A DNA stretch of 64,000 bases from Linanthus parryae (GCA_023055425.1 JALGPY010000007.1:18176001-18240000); one strand, 5' to 3'. Positions 19,004 through 30,680 are shown, counted from the stretch's first letter. Made by a program: numbers and translations. Notes: generated by a model from the sequence alone, not told the origin.

Positions 19004-20740
19004 CCATCCACTTCAGGCTAAGCAGCAGCTCATGGTAAAAGAAAAAACCAGCTCCTGACTTTTTTTTTTTTTTTTTTTCATTTTGTTTTGGTTTTTGTAA
19101 AGAAAAAGGTTAGAGAAATAACCTAATTTGTTTTTCTAAGGATGATCTCTTCTGTACAAGGTTGTGACCTTGCAGAAGAACATAGTAATAAGAGTAGATT
19201 TGTTTCCGAGGTTAGATAAAGCTCGGATGAGACATCGACTGAGTGGTTTGTTTCAAACTTTATTGTGAACTAATTTGGTTGATTGGTTTTCATTTGACTG
19301 TATAGTGGCTCTCCTGATTGAATGTAGGAGAAGGAAGCTGTTAGATTTTGGTTTTGGGTTGCATTGGTTTTTTACATATGTTTGGTTTCAGAATGATAAA
19401 TATACCCTTCTTCATCTGATGAAGTAGTATGCATTCTTCATCCGATGAAGTAGTATGCATTCTTCATCCGATGAAGTATGGCATTCTTTGAATTTAGATT
19501 CTTGATGAGAATCTCTTGAACTGGCCAAAGACCGACTTACCTACCACTCAGGCGACACAACACCTTAGGAAAAATGGATTTAGTTGAGGTGTAGTCGAGT
19601 TAGCCGGGCATGGAGGCTTAAGTCTTTGGTGTTTGTTTGGATGTTTTGAGTTGGAACATTGGGGTAACTTAGGTTGCTATTCGTTGGTCTTCACAGCTCC
19701 AAGATTTTTAGCCACAACCTACTCTGGCTAGTTTATCTGTCTGTGTGGTTTGCATGTTATTGTAGTTGAACGGGGTTCACCTAGTGCACCCGATGACTAG
19801 CAGCCACAAATTCACTCGTTGTAAGAAAAGATTGAATTGTTAGTTCAAGAGATAACATAGGACTTTAAGAACATCAGGTCTACTTTACATGGCCCTAAGA
19901 AACACCTTATTACTTTCATGGACCCGGATCTGATGGCAGACACATTTCTTACTAGTTCTCCATGCCACTATTCTACAGTTGAAGACTATCATATCTTTTT
20001 AATGGAAATATCGTTGGCTCTGGCTATCTTGAGGAGCACATATAATATACCTGAAACACATTGCACAACCAGCTTAGTTGAAATATAATGATATATTTAA
20101 GGTACTGGACTAAAATACCCCCAATGTAACTATGACATCAAACATGGCCGTTGGCGGAAAGGGTTGGTTTTGAGTTTCGACCCCCAAAGAAAAAGGGTTT
20201 TCGGGACGTTATGTAGCAAATTGAAATCGCGGTCACGCGAGCGTATTATGAGGTGTGGGGGTCTGATTCTAGTGATCATCACAAAACGGTCCGGACCGGT
20301 TCAGTCCTAGACTGGTTCCGGCCCGGCCCCGCCCGTCCGGCTTCGTACTGTTTTGCCGGGTCGAGTCAAGGTTCGAGTCCCACTTGACGACTCTAAATGT
20401 AATAGTGGGCACATAAACAAAATTATTCTTTACAAGTTGGACTGTTGGAGAGTAAACAAAAACTGAATTTCCCTGCCAGTTGTAACTGACAATTCAATGC
20501 TTACTTGTACTATCCTTCAAGCCTTCAATAAAATCAACAAAAGATTTCTCCAATCAAAGCCCAAAGGTTGGGCGACCCAATGACATCGCGGGTCCCAATG
20601 AGCTGTTAGGTGACAGAGCCACGTCAGATACGATCTTATATCCACTTGTCATAAAATAATTTGTCTGTCATCCAAGCAAGTGTGACTGCAAGTTGAGTAT
20701 TAAAATAGTCATTTCTCTTTAAAAAAATTGTCATTTTTTC
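19004..20740. other. 3' UTR and spacer with repeat fragments
   Basis: After the stop there is a probable 3' UTR (T run at 19060-19078). Beyond it are a 26-bp tandem array (19410-19487), a partial SINE-like A box (GTGTAGTCGAGTT near 19590) and GC-rich transposon-like wording at 20280-20390 (GGTCCGGACCGG). No gene is recognisable. Confidence 0.45.
19410..19487. repeat. 26-bp tandem repeat x 3, each with an internal palindrome
   Basis: Units start at 19410, 19436 and 19462. Each contains CTTCATC(C/T)GATGAAG, a near-perfect inverted repeat, followed by TAGTATGCATT. They lie about 400 bp downstream of the calmodulin-binding CDS. Confidence 0.92.
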
Positions 20741-20749
20741 TTTAGAAAG

Positions 20750-21724
20750 TACCCTCAACACCTTCCTCTCTCCTCTCTCCCACCACCACTCTGCAAGAAA
20801 ATATCTTGAGCAAACCCCAGCTCAAGAATTTTCTTGACCAAAATGACCCTCTAATCGTACTAGATTTACACCTTTTTTTCCCATCTCAATGAGTAATTTC
20901 TCACTCCATTGCCTCCTAATTTGCCCTTGCAGTTCTCCAAAGTGGTTCTTGAGTTTGATAGCTGAAAAGGAACAACTTTGCTTGCCCAGATGAGGAGGAC
21001 TTGAGGCTTCGGTGGTAAGTCCCATCTCTAACAAATTGTTAATCTTTAGTAATACCCTCTAATTTTATGTGGGTTTGTGAAAAGATTGCTGTTTTTTATC
21101 TTCTTTTGATTTCGATTTGTTCAGATCAGGGTTTCGCGAGTTTATTTCTTCATTTGGTAAAGCAATGGTCTTTTTAGATGATAGCTGTGTCAGGTGTTAA
21201 ATTCTCAAAAAGGGTTTTGTTTGTTGTTCATGGGGTTAACAAATCAGAGTTTGCAGAAACAATTCAACTGAGTTTGCAGAAAAGGGTCTTGATTTTTGGG
21301 CCTTTAGTATGAATCTTGAACTGTGGAGGTTAATAATAAGTTGATTCACCTGAGTTGCTTATGTGTGTGTATTATGTTCAAGAAAAAGAATATTAAGTTG
21401 TTATATTTAGTAACACTACTTGTGTTCTGGTAAATGGTAACCTCATCTGATGACAGAGTTAAATTCAATTAAGCCCAGATGCCACAAGAATTCAGCTACA
21501 TAGTATTTTGTTATGTTTTCGTAAAGCTTGAGAAGACTATTTGCAATGCTAAACATCAGTGAATGCTAGAGACCTCTTAATGTATCTTTGCTTTTGATGG
21601 TCATACAGCCTCATGCTTGAGCTATCCATGTTCTTGGGAACTAATGTTATCTCATTTCACATGCTTGCCGACTTATAAACTTTGCAATGAGTAACATCCT
21701 GATTTGTTTATCTGATATGACTAG
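20750..21724 (+). other. 5' leader and 5'-UTR intron of the EID1-like F-box gene
   Basis: A CT-rich leader (from about 20750, CCTTCCTCTCTCCTCTC) runs to a good donor TTCGGTG|GTAAGT at 21014/21015. The intron ends at TATGACTAG (21724), nine bases before the start codon. The leader start is inferred. Confidence 0.5.
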
Positions 21725-21733
21725 GTGGAAACA

Positions 21734-22480
21734 ATGATTCTAACAAAGCAGTATCGATGCATACATTCAACAAGCTGTAGGTGCTCTAAAGGGCATCTCA
21801 ACGAACACGTGATATTCCTTATTTTTCAGCACTTGAACTGGAATCCAAAGTTGATTGCTGTTTTCTCCTCTGTTTGTAAATGGTTTGATGATGTTGCTAA
21901 AAGAGTCTTGTGGAAAGAGTTCTGTAGAGGAAGAGCTCCAAAGATGATGATTGATCTGTATTCTGGTGGGAGTCACAGCGTGGATGGAAACTGGAGTGCT
22001 CTTGCCAAGCTTCTAATTTACTGTTGTGGGTGTTCTGTGGGGGGATTGTTCGGTAACGTTAATGTCCCTGGTCACTTTGTTTATAGGACCAGGTTCTCCA
22101 GGACTTCAGGGAGAAGCTTTCTCTTACCCCAATGCAAAACTGATGTTCTTTATGTGTCTGATCCGTGTGAACATCTTGACAAAGGTGAAGATGGAGATGT
22201 GGGATTTTTCAGGGGAGTTTTCAAGTCTTTCACGTCGTCAAAGGTTCGGAAGATGCTGATTAGAAGAGGAGCTAAGTTCCATCCGACAGAGGTGTGTCCC
22301 TATTGCAAGTCAAAACTGTGGAACATGGTGCAGGCGAGAGTGGTACCACAGAGTGCTAGCTGCAGGTTAGGTGCTTATGAGGATTGTATTCAGTGTTTTG
22401 TCTGCCTCAATGGCCATGTGCTTGGCATTTGCACTCTCTTGCCGTTGTCTGATTCAGAAGAGGCTTCTGAATTTGAGTAA
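21734..22480 (+). CDS. EDL2: EID1-like F-box protein (EDL1/EDL2 type)
   Basis: One exon of 248 codons starts at ATG 21734. An in-frame upstream GTG at 21725 is not used because it directly follows the intron acceptor. The N-terminus MILTKQYRCIHSTSCRCSKGH is characteristic of EID1-like F-box proteins, followed by a divergent F-box (about residues 22-60, VIFLIFQHLNWNPKLIAVFSSVCKWF). The middle has LYVSDPCEHLDKGEDGDVG, and the C-terminal part has paired cysteines (EVCPYC, ECIQCFVC-like) that may bind zinc. F-box proteins dock substrates on SCF ubiquitin ligases; EID1 itself acts in phytochrome A signalling and its EDL relatives have been tied to light and ABA responses. Assignment to EDL1 versus EDL2 is uncertain. 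The CDS has no internal intron. Confidence 0.88.
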   Translation: MILTKQYRCIHSTSCRCSKGHLNEHVIFLIFQHLNWNPKLIAVFSSVCKWFDDVAKRVLWKEFCRGRAPKMMIDLYSGGSHSVDGNWSALAKLLIYCCGCSVGGLFGNVNVPGHFVYRTRFSRTSGRSFLLPQCKTDVLYVSDPCEHLDKGEDGDVGFFRGVFKSFTSSKVRKMLIRRGAKFHPTEVCPYCKSKLWNMVQARVVPQSASCRLGAYEDCIQCFVCLNGHVLGICTLLPLSDSEEASEFE

Positions 22481-23275
22481 CACTCAAACTCAAGGTATGC
22501 CTGTTTCAACTTTTCTTCTCGTTCACTCTCTTGTTTAGTGATTGGCTTGGCTGGGCTTGGCTGTCACTGCTTGAATTGTTAGTTAGATTGTTTTAATGAA
22601 TGCCAAGTCTGTGCTATAAGGGATGTGAGAGACATATCTGCTAATAAAAACCTCTGCAGGGTGAATATTCTAATGGTTTTGGAGGAGATATTCGTATAAG
22701 CCAACATGTTATTGCTTACATGAGGATCTTGGCTTTTGTAACTAAGCTTATGAACTAGGGTACTCTAAAAAGAAAATGATGGTTCATGGAATTGATTGAA
22801 AAAGATAAATGTAAGCTTGCTTCAGCTTTATAAGAGTCTGTCTCCTCTCCCCAAACGCGTCCCCCAACCCTAATCTTTCGCCCATAGTCATGTTTTGTTT
22901 CTGTAGAGAAAAAAAAAATTAATCCACTTGGCATTAGATCTCCTGGCTCTTTGTCTTTCATAATGAAATGTTTTACTGCTAATACCAGGTTCTTGTAAAT
23001 GAACATATGCTGATTGTATGCCCTGTGCCTTTCATGTTTGTACATGGTCTAACTCTAAATTTGATGATATTTGCTAGTAAGGACACAATGCTTTATAGAC
23101 TGAAGGAAGCAAGTGCTTTTGAAACATAGTTGGAGTAATGAGGCTTTCTTGGCGTGTAGGCTGAGGAGAGAAGCGGGTGAGGTTTGATAGAGAGAACACA
23201 AACACTTTGCTCTTCGACTAAAAACAGTGTCGTGGTGTTCAGCGCAAGCTGAGGTGTCCTAATCTTGAACATGTA
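22481..23275 (+). other. 3' flank of the F-box gene
   Basis: Probable 3' UTR with possible downstream splicing (CTCAAG|GTATGC at about 22494). Short reading frames lack family features. Confidence 0.35.
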
Positions 23276-23640
23276 GCCTCTGTTTGGTTGGCAGTAAGAT
23301 GTTTTACAAAGGAAAGTATTCTATGCATAAAATAGTTTTTGAGAAAAAGTTTTCTCTGCAATCATTTTCTCGTGTTTGGTTGGCACTTGCCAAAACAGTG
23401 GGCGGTGACGGCAGTGGACGTGGGCGGTAGTGGTGGTTATTGGTGGTGGAGGTGTTAGTACGAGTTGTAGTCATGCTCCTTCACTCTCCGGAAAATGACT
23501 TGCGGAGTTTAAACATGTATACCATTTTACATCATTTGAGTGACAAAAATTTACAGGAAAATATTTTACCACCAACCAAAGGGAACACAAACACCAAAAC
23601 AAGGGTAAATATTTTACATTACCACCAACCAAACGGAGCC
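23276..23640. mobile_element. MITE with TIRs GCCTCTGTTTGGTTGG / GGCTCCGTTTGGTTGG
   Basis: The ends form inverted repeats of about 30 bp continuing into a GTAA..TTTTAC segment on both sides. GTA flanks each end, possibly a 3-bp target duplication. The interior has G-rich GGTGGTGG words and no coding capacity. Superfamily not settled (hAT or PIF-like termini). Confidence 0.6.
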
Positions 23641-23643
23641 GTA

Positions 23644-25117
23644 ATGTGGAAATAATTTGAGTTGTTTAGGTATGTATTTGCTTGGGAATTTAGGCTAATT
23701 CCCATGAAATTGCATATAATCTCAAGCCATTTATCTACAAATTGCTTCAGAATCTTGGCTGAACAGTGAACACCAACTCATACTTCATTTGGAAGACCAA
23801 CACCTCGAGCGAGCACCACTCTACATAATTTGGGATACCTTAACCTTAAATCATCATGTATCTACCTCTCGCACATAACACCTACCCAAATTTGAATGGG
23901 TACTTTGTCATTTTCATCAGTTCAATTCAGAATCCATTTTCGTAGGTTGATTAATAATTATGTACTTGTGCTACCCACAGCTCAGGCTTCTATTGTTCCT
24001 TTTATTCCCAACATTTTTGGGTGTCATCCTACTAGCTAAAGTGCATGGATCTCAAATTTCTGAAATCAATCTTTGCAGTTGAATAGGTCATCCTCAGTCC
24101 CCAAGATAGGTGCAGTCGGCATCATTTGATTTGCCTCGCTGCAGAAAATAGATTGGAACTAGAAGAATTACATGAACTCGGTTTGTTGATTTGATCAAAT
24201 GGTTCAAAGATGCAAGCTTGTGAAATGAAGCTTGGATCTCAACTTTACGGCATTTTTTTCTTCTCAATTAGAACTTATGTTGAATGCATCTCAAGATATT
24301 GCGATTATTTTCTGTATTCTACACTTGATGTGTTGGTTGATTATCAATATTTTCCGGTTGGGCAGGTATTGGCGTATGCTGTACCTACCAGTGTTGAGGA
24401 TTCCTGCTTGTTGGTTGTTTCCTACCAGCGTATGCTTGCTCTGCAAATCATGGAACCATTTTCGTAAAGTGATTGTATGAGAAATGTTGTTGTGAACTAT
24501 GTACTAATTCTTTGTACATTGTCATCATTTATCAATGTATTTTAACTTGAATACTTGAAATGACCACGCATTACATGGTATATTATTATTCATCCGAAAA
24601 TGTTGCTACATAATTTACTTAGGTATCTGAAAGTTTATGATATTTTAGATTGGGAGAACGTGAAGATATGGATCTCGAAGAGAAGAGCATTTTTTTCTTT
24701 CTTTCTTTCAGAGTTGTTGCTTTTGTTAAATGATGATCCTTACCAGGGCCATTAGAAGGAAGTCAAGGAACTACCATTGTTGATGGAAGAAAGAGTTTTG
24801 GCAATGAAATTTGTGGTGTATGTATGTAATGATATTTGTCTTTCCAATTTGTGGTAATAGAATAGAGTACATTCCCTAGTTCATTCTTTATGCCGTTCTG
24901 GTACCATAAGAGATAAGATCTACCTGATCAACGCCTTAGTGGCATGGTGCTCTGCAGAACATTAGGGTCACATATTTACTAAAGCTTTATGCGTTCTTCC
25001 TTCGAGAGTAAATGTCATGCTATTTCGCAAAATATCATAACCACATATTTGCACTGGTTGTCTGGTTCCATGCAAAGTTGTACTTATTACTTGTGCTCAC
25101 AATCAAATTTGATACTA
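23644..25117. other. Spacer without recognisable gene
   Basis: AT-rich. Reading frames of up to 85 codons (for example 24210-24467) show no domain or homology that I recognise. Parts may belong to an unspliced or non-coding transcript. Confidence 0.35.
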
Positions 25118-25290
25118 AATCTGTTTCCTTTCTTCTAAGTTTGTCTTTTGTCTTTTGCCACTATTCACCGGGTCACTTTGACCCGGTAATTTGGATAGCA
25201 AAATTATATATTATTGCTATCCAAAAAGTTGTATCTTTTTGGAGTCAAAGACGAAATCAATCTTTCTCAATTAGGTTTAGAGGTTATGGT
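25118..25290. mobile_element. Stowaway-like palindromic MITE, degenerate copy 2
   Basis: The left arm is well preserved (CTATTCACCGGGTCACTTTG, then GGTAATTTGGATAGCA at about 25164-25202). The right arm has collapsed to TGCTATCCAAAAAG at about 25216. It matches the left half of the family described at 16742-17005. Confidence 0.6.
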
Positions 25291-25926
25291 AACAATTGTT
25301 CGTCATGTCTCCAACTTTGCCAGCCAGGTTTTAAAATCTACATCAAGCCGAGTACATGATGAACCAAAATGTCGTGAAGGTTTTCTTTTTTCTTTTTGTC
25401 AAAAAATGTCGTGAAGTTGAAGAGGTATAAAATGGAGAAATTAATCACATTCCTACTTGTCGGGAAGTAGGAATGTGAGCAAATTACTTTAAATGAGCTA
25501 GACTTCACTAACATTGGTAGCTGATCAAACTATAAATCATGTAGTATATTATTCTGATATGAGTAAAGGAACATCTCAAAATGAAGAATCACATGTGTAT
25601 TCTGTTTTTCCAAATGTACAGAGGTGAAGACATAAATAAAACAATTTGCCCAAATTGATGTAAAAGCAACAGCCCTATAAACACATGAACCTCCCCCCAA
25701 ACACATTGTTTATGATAAGTATGCACTACCAACTCCATCTAAATGTTTCAGCGATCCAATGATTTGAACATGCCAACTTTGAAAATCTTCTTATCTGCGA
25801 TTCAATAAACAAAGTCGGGTCAAATTTGAAACAATAATACCAGCATAATAATGAAATCAGAAGAAATGTCTGCATCCACCAACCTGCAAAGGAGGCTTAT
25901 ATTCCAGCCACTGTATCCGATTTCAG

Positions 25927-28900
25927 TTATAATATCACACACATGCATTTGTTCTGCTTCTGATCATTCGACACTTTCTTTTCTGTTTCACAGAAGAAAT
26001 ATAGAGCAAAATGTGATGAGTACGCCATGTTGGAAAGGAGGAGCCATGTTGCATATGACTACATATGGAAGAAAGTGCTACACTATTCATCAGTTCACTT
26101 TGACCGACTAACTTAGCTAAGGATCTGATACGAAAATGTGTTAAATCTTTTCATAATATGGTAAATCTCTCTTAACACTACAATATTATTAAAGAAATTA
26201 ACAAATTTTTGTATCATATTGTTAGCTAAATTAGTCAGTCAAAGTGACATCACTAAAGTCAACTGGGAACTTTCGTGTGAAACATATCACTCCGTCTCTG
26301 CTCTTTGTTCCGATCGACTTTTGAGTCGTATCTGGGTCACTTTGACCGGGTGATTTGGATAGTACAACGATGCGATTTTTTGATATGTTTTTCACCGTAT
26401 TATGAAGAACCTTATACTCTACAACACCATGAAAAGATTATCAAAAAGTTTTATTTTGCTATCCAAACTACCGGGTCAAAGTGACACAGTGAATAGTGAT
26501 AAAAGTCAGGATGGGAACAAAGAGCAGAGACGGAGTGGTAAGAAATACTGGTATTCATTAAGTGATGCCCCACGGCCTGGCATGCATGTATGGTCCACGC
26601 CTATCAAAAAAATCGCCCAGTTTTGCACATTTGTCAGAATCTAATTGGCTTGGACCACCAGGTAGTCATGTCATGTGGTGGCTTGTGGGGCATGACCAAA
26701 TGGATACACAGCCTGAGTTTTGTTTGAGTCAACTCAAAAGGGAAGCGAAACATATTTTGACAAATTTCTAGTTAACAATCGGTGAGGTAAAATGAAGAAG
26801 TCCAGTAGAGCTCATCTCAGAGAAATGCATACCTTTCTCCATAGATGGTGGTTGTACTACAACATGCATTGTCGTAACTCCTCCAGGAATGTCACATAAA
26901 GGGCTTCTGCAATCTGCCACTGTTTTGCTGTTCTCCAGTATCCTTCCAGCACTGATTAACTTTACATCTTTCACAGTCCTTGGACCATCCTCTCTTTCTG
27001 AGAAAACCCATTTTAGGATGAGCAGTAGTCAATTATATACAAGTGAGTAGAAACAAATTCAAATAACAAATAGAAACAAACGAAAGCATCACCGAAACCA
27101 CATATGTGGGTTGAAAAAAACAGAAATAAAAATCCATGTTCTCTAAACTAACACGTCGAGTTCATCATAGATGCGTGTAAAGTGCGTTTTCGTCTTGGTT
27201 CGGATTCATGAATCCATGTTCTCTAAACTAACACGTCGAGTTCATCATAGATGCGTGTAAAGTGAGTTTTTATCTTGGTTCGGATTCATGATCACATTGT
27301 GGCATTTGGAGTTATGGAAATCGGTTCAATTTGTTCTGATTGTACTAGTTTGGATCTGATTATGCATAATGAAATAACCAGGACTTAGTTTAATAGTAAT
27401 ATGTTTCATAGTTCTGGAAGTGCTGAATTCCAACCATTGTTGGCTGGTTGCGAGTGGTGAGAATTTTTGTGTAGTAAGACAAGAATTAAGACTGATGAGA
27501 AAATCAAAGATAGGTTTAATCCAGAGTTCTTGCTTCCTAAGTAACACAAATCAAGACCGATGAGCAGATATGATCAGACGAATCTACTGGACTTCCATAG
27601 CACGGATCAACTTCTGAAACTTGAGGGGGCTTAAATAGACTTCCTAAATTTGTTCGGCACTGACTGCACAGATACCCAGGGAAGAAGAAAGATCAGATTG
27701 GAGAAGAAGACGAGAGTCCTTGGGGTGATCGTCCTAGTTGATATTGGCTAAATTAATTTAATGAATATGTAGGATACTCCTAAGAAAACTTGAATGTCAC
27801 GTCAATGACTCTTAACATTATTACTTAATGGGTAGATCATCCGCAAAGGGGGGGAGTTCGAGACCATGTGGTGAGGGCATGTTACTAACCGGAAGTACTT
27901 AGGTTGGATCACTAGCAACTAATCAAATAGCTCCATTAACAGGCTGTTGAGTTAGTAATAAAAATCCACATACATTTTGACCTCCACAAGGGAATTGTGG
28001 GCATCCAAACACACAATCACAATTGCCAAGCTCGACTTCAAAAAGAATAACATAACTAGTTGACCCCCAATAGGGTCGTTACGGCATACAAATAGGCTTG
28101 TAATACACTCAAACACTGACTCTTGAGAGTACGGCATGAGTCATCGAGAAACTAACTTCAAAGAATCTATCTCTACTTTTCACACAGATCAAACCATAAC
28201 CAAAAAGGAAAAAAGTTCACAGGTCCTACTATCTTCTGGGGCTATGAGAGCGCTCTGCAACAAATTTGTGCAGGACGTGCACCAACAGAAATGAAAAGCA
28301 CCATAACAGATGACAGAAAGGGGAACGTCGCTAATACTTCACGGGTTTGAACTTTGAACCATGATTCTTCCAAAAGTTAAGCAAATGCAAAGAGCTTGTT
28401 GACAAGTAAAATCTTGTTACATTTAGTATGTTACAAGACAAATAAAAATCAAAACAGTGTTGACGTAGTATCTCACAAGACAGGGTAACATATGCTATGA
28501 GATAATGACAATTGTTTGGGAGCGTTCGAGTACTTCCTTAACTGAAATGATATTACTATATAGTGCTTCTAATTTTCAAACAAGCTTGTTGGTGGTACCT
28601 ACGCTGCACCCAATACCCGATATCAATCATAGAATTTTTAGCAAGGCTTTCTTTTTTTTCTTACTTGCTTTTGAAGATTGACCCTAACAGCTTCTATCAC
28701 TACTAGGGGCGGATCCATGTTGGGAGGAGTTCAATTTTTAAAAAATTGCAATTTGACCCTGTATTTTGTCCAGTAAATTCGTTTTAGCCCCCACTGAAAT
28801 CGAGCAAAAACTACCACTATTTATGTTTATTCATCAGGATATAATCTTTTTAAATTTTAGCCCCAACTTACACAAAGTCCTGGATCCGCCCCAGACACTA

Positions 28901-29951
28901 CTACACACCATGAGCACAGAAGTACATTTTTGACATCAGACACTAATACGACATCCACCTCTGAAAGCCCTCATTTTATACGTCATTTCCAGCTCCTGTT
29001 AGTTCTTTCAATTCCATGAGCTTCTTCAGAAATGATTCAGTACAAGATCGATTACTTCCTTCTTCACAGAAACTTGGTCGGTGTTGTGCTCATGGTCTTA
29101 AATATCAGCATATCAGCTTGCCAAGACCATTACGTTGCAATATCAGTTCAAGATCAAAAGAAAATCGGCCATTTACTACTCATACATATTTACCAAATTC
29201 TGAGGATATTGTAACCTATTTAGTGGTTTTAAGTCTCTTAATCAACACAAAATTTTTAACGACATTTAATTTCCAAAGCCAAGTACAAACACATCATATA
29301 TCATTTAACAGGCACAAAACATGCTTCCACGCTATTAATTCCATAGTTGCTATCATTGTAGAGGTAACGTCTTTGGTCGCCCATTCCTGCTACATAACGT
29401 GTAATCCTAACAATCCCGATATCGTCGCACCATAGCAACAACCACTACGAGAGCTGACATAGCTGATTAAGAGTCTGACACCGTTGAAGGTCTATTCTTT
29501 TTTTATGTCTGTAGAACTATGGCCTAGATATAAGGAAGAAGATGAATCATTTCTTTCTTAGTGTTAACTGAATAGTCTGAGCCACAATTCATGTTTCCCA
29601 CAAAAATCGTAATATTCTCAGCTGATCCTATATCATTGTGATTATCCTCGTACACCGTGCTGTCAACCAAACAAGAATTACATTCCATCTTCCTTCTACC
29701 AATAGTGGAAACCACAACACAACCACGAAACATAGGCACAAGCAGCACAACCATGTAACCAAGCACACAACCTATTGTAAAGCACCGAAAATCTTAAAAA
29801 AGTAAAGACCAAACCAACCTTTAGGCCATTGAGAAAGGATGCTTTCCTTCAAAGTCGCGACGCTTGTAGCAGCAGGATAGCTTCGGGGTCCGATATCTGA
29901 CCCATCATTCAACCTGAACTTGATCTCTAATTGATCTTGCACTCCAGCCAT
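25927..29951 (-). CDS. MUB: Membrane-anchored ubiquitin-fold protein (MUB)
   Basis: Three exons on the minus strand: 29951-29819, 26997-26833 and 25982-25927, with consistent phases and GT-AG borders, encode 117 residues, the normal MUB length. The product starts MAGVQDQLEIKFRLNDGSD and continues with the ubiquitin-like fold (VKLISAGRILENSKTV, GGVTTMHVVVQPP). It ends KQNKCMCVIL, where Cys114 in a CVIL box is predicted to be geranylgeranylated and Cys112 may be palmitoylated. MUBs attach to the plasma membrane and dock E2 enzymes of the UBC8 class there. Intron 1 is 2.8 kb and contains an 80-bp duplication and a hAT MITE; intron 2 contains two Stowaway-like copies. The last coding exon is only 56 nt. 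The assignment is strong; the individual paralogue is not. Confidence 0.92.
26092..26252. mobile_element. Diverged foldback MITE in MUB intron 2 (copy 3)
   Basis: Inverted arms CAGTTCACTTTGACCGACTA and, on the other side, TTAGTCAGTCAAAGTGAC, plus paired GATACGAAAA / TTTTTGTATC, make a hairpin of about 160 bp. The CACTTTGAC..GTCAAAGTG motif ties it to the Stowaway-like family, but the rest has diverged. Confidence 0.6.
26287..26538. mobile_element. Stowaway-like palindromic MITE, intact copy 4, in MUB intron 2
   Basis: Flanked by TA at 26285-26286 and 26539-26540. Terminal inverted repeats (CACTCCGTCTCTGCTCTTTG on the left) are perfect over more than 20 bp apart from the first base. Internal arms (GGGTCACTTTGACCGGGTGA / ACCGGGTCAAAGTGAC) and a near-palindromic centre complete a hairpin of 252 bp. 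Confidence 0.85.
26541..26832. other. Remaining part of MUB intron 2
   Basis: Non-coding. Short minus-strand reading that continues past exon 2 is intron read-through. No further repeat was identified. Confidence 0.4.
27131..27290. repeat. 80-bp tandem duplication in MUB intron 1
   Basis: Units at 27131-27210 and 27211-27290 (start AATCCATGTTCTCTAAACTA) differ at only about three positions, so the duplication is recent. Confidence 0.95.
27815..27915 (+). other. Possible tRNA/SINE-like fragment in MUB intron 1
   Basis: TGGGTAGATCATCCGC followed by a B-box-like GAGTTCGAGACC (about 27857) resembles pol III internal promoters. No cloverleaf could be folded by eye. Weak. Confidence 0.25.
28704..28893. 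mobile_element. hAT-type MITE, 190 bp, in MUB intron 1
   Basis: Termini TAGGGGCGGATCCATG and, inverted, TGGGGCGGATCCAGG form a 16-bp TIR. Flanking 8-mers ATCACTAC (28696-28703) and GACACTAC (28894-28901) agree at 6 of 8 positions, consistent with an aged 8-bp hAT target duplication. Non-coding interior. Confidence 0.78.
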
Positions 29952-30680
29952 CCTCTAATTTTCAATTTTCAAAAGGCTATGCAAAACCCAAGATTTGAAT
30001 AACTAATCTCTCCAATACCCTCAAACTAGAAATCCACTGGCTCAATAGAACTGTGTCTTCATCATCATGATCAATAAGCAACCCAGATCTCTCTCTTTGT
30101 GTACACTGAGAAATTGCATATGAGAAACAAGAATCAATCACCATGTTGAATTCTGGCAAAATACAAAGGATGTGAAACCCTCATTAAATACAAACTAAAT
30201 CTAGAAACCTTACTAGGAATAGAACACATAGAGGTTTTGACACAAGGAAGCTAAATTTCTGATCTACCCCCAACCAACAGACAGTTAAAAAATGTTTTCT
30301 TGCCAATCAAAGATACAAAATCAGAAAAATCTAGACTTGCTATTTCAATCACCAAATCATGAAATGGGTATTGTTCAAGAACTCATACCATGAACTGGGT
30401 ATTGCTGGAACAAATCGTAAAGTCAACCAGTGGAATCACATCGGCAAAAATCTCGATGTGGGTGCTTTTGAAATCAAATAAAAATCAAATCTTTAAGAGG
30501 GAGAGAATCTTACTCTGCTGATTAGTAACCGATCTGGGTGTTGCCGATCAGAAGAAGAAGAAGAGGGTTTTGGGTGTTTTGCTTTAGAGAATGAATGGGG
30601 AAGAAGACGAATTAGTGCAGAGAAAAGGAAGAGTTAATACTAGTATAATACTAATAGTAGTTTAATAGTGGTAGTAAAAG
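29952..30680 (-). promoter_or_regulatory. MUB 5' leader, possible UTR intron and promoter
   Basis: On the minus strand a CT-rich leader (about 30590-30530, with a CTTCTTCTTCTTCTG run) is followed by a donor-like CAGA|GTAAGA near 30513. Acceptor-like CAG sites precede the start codon at 29951. A leader intron of several hundred bases is likely but unproven. Confidence 0.4.

Noticed and set aside
19400..19490. CRISPR-like array
   Set aside because: Three directly adjoining 26-bp units without unique spacers in a plant nuclear context; a simple tandem repeat.
29016..29435. 139-codon plus-strand frame in MUB intron 1
   Set aside because: No recognisable motif, composition of random AT-rich DNA, lies in an intron of the opposite-strand gene.
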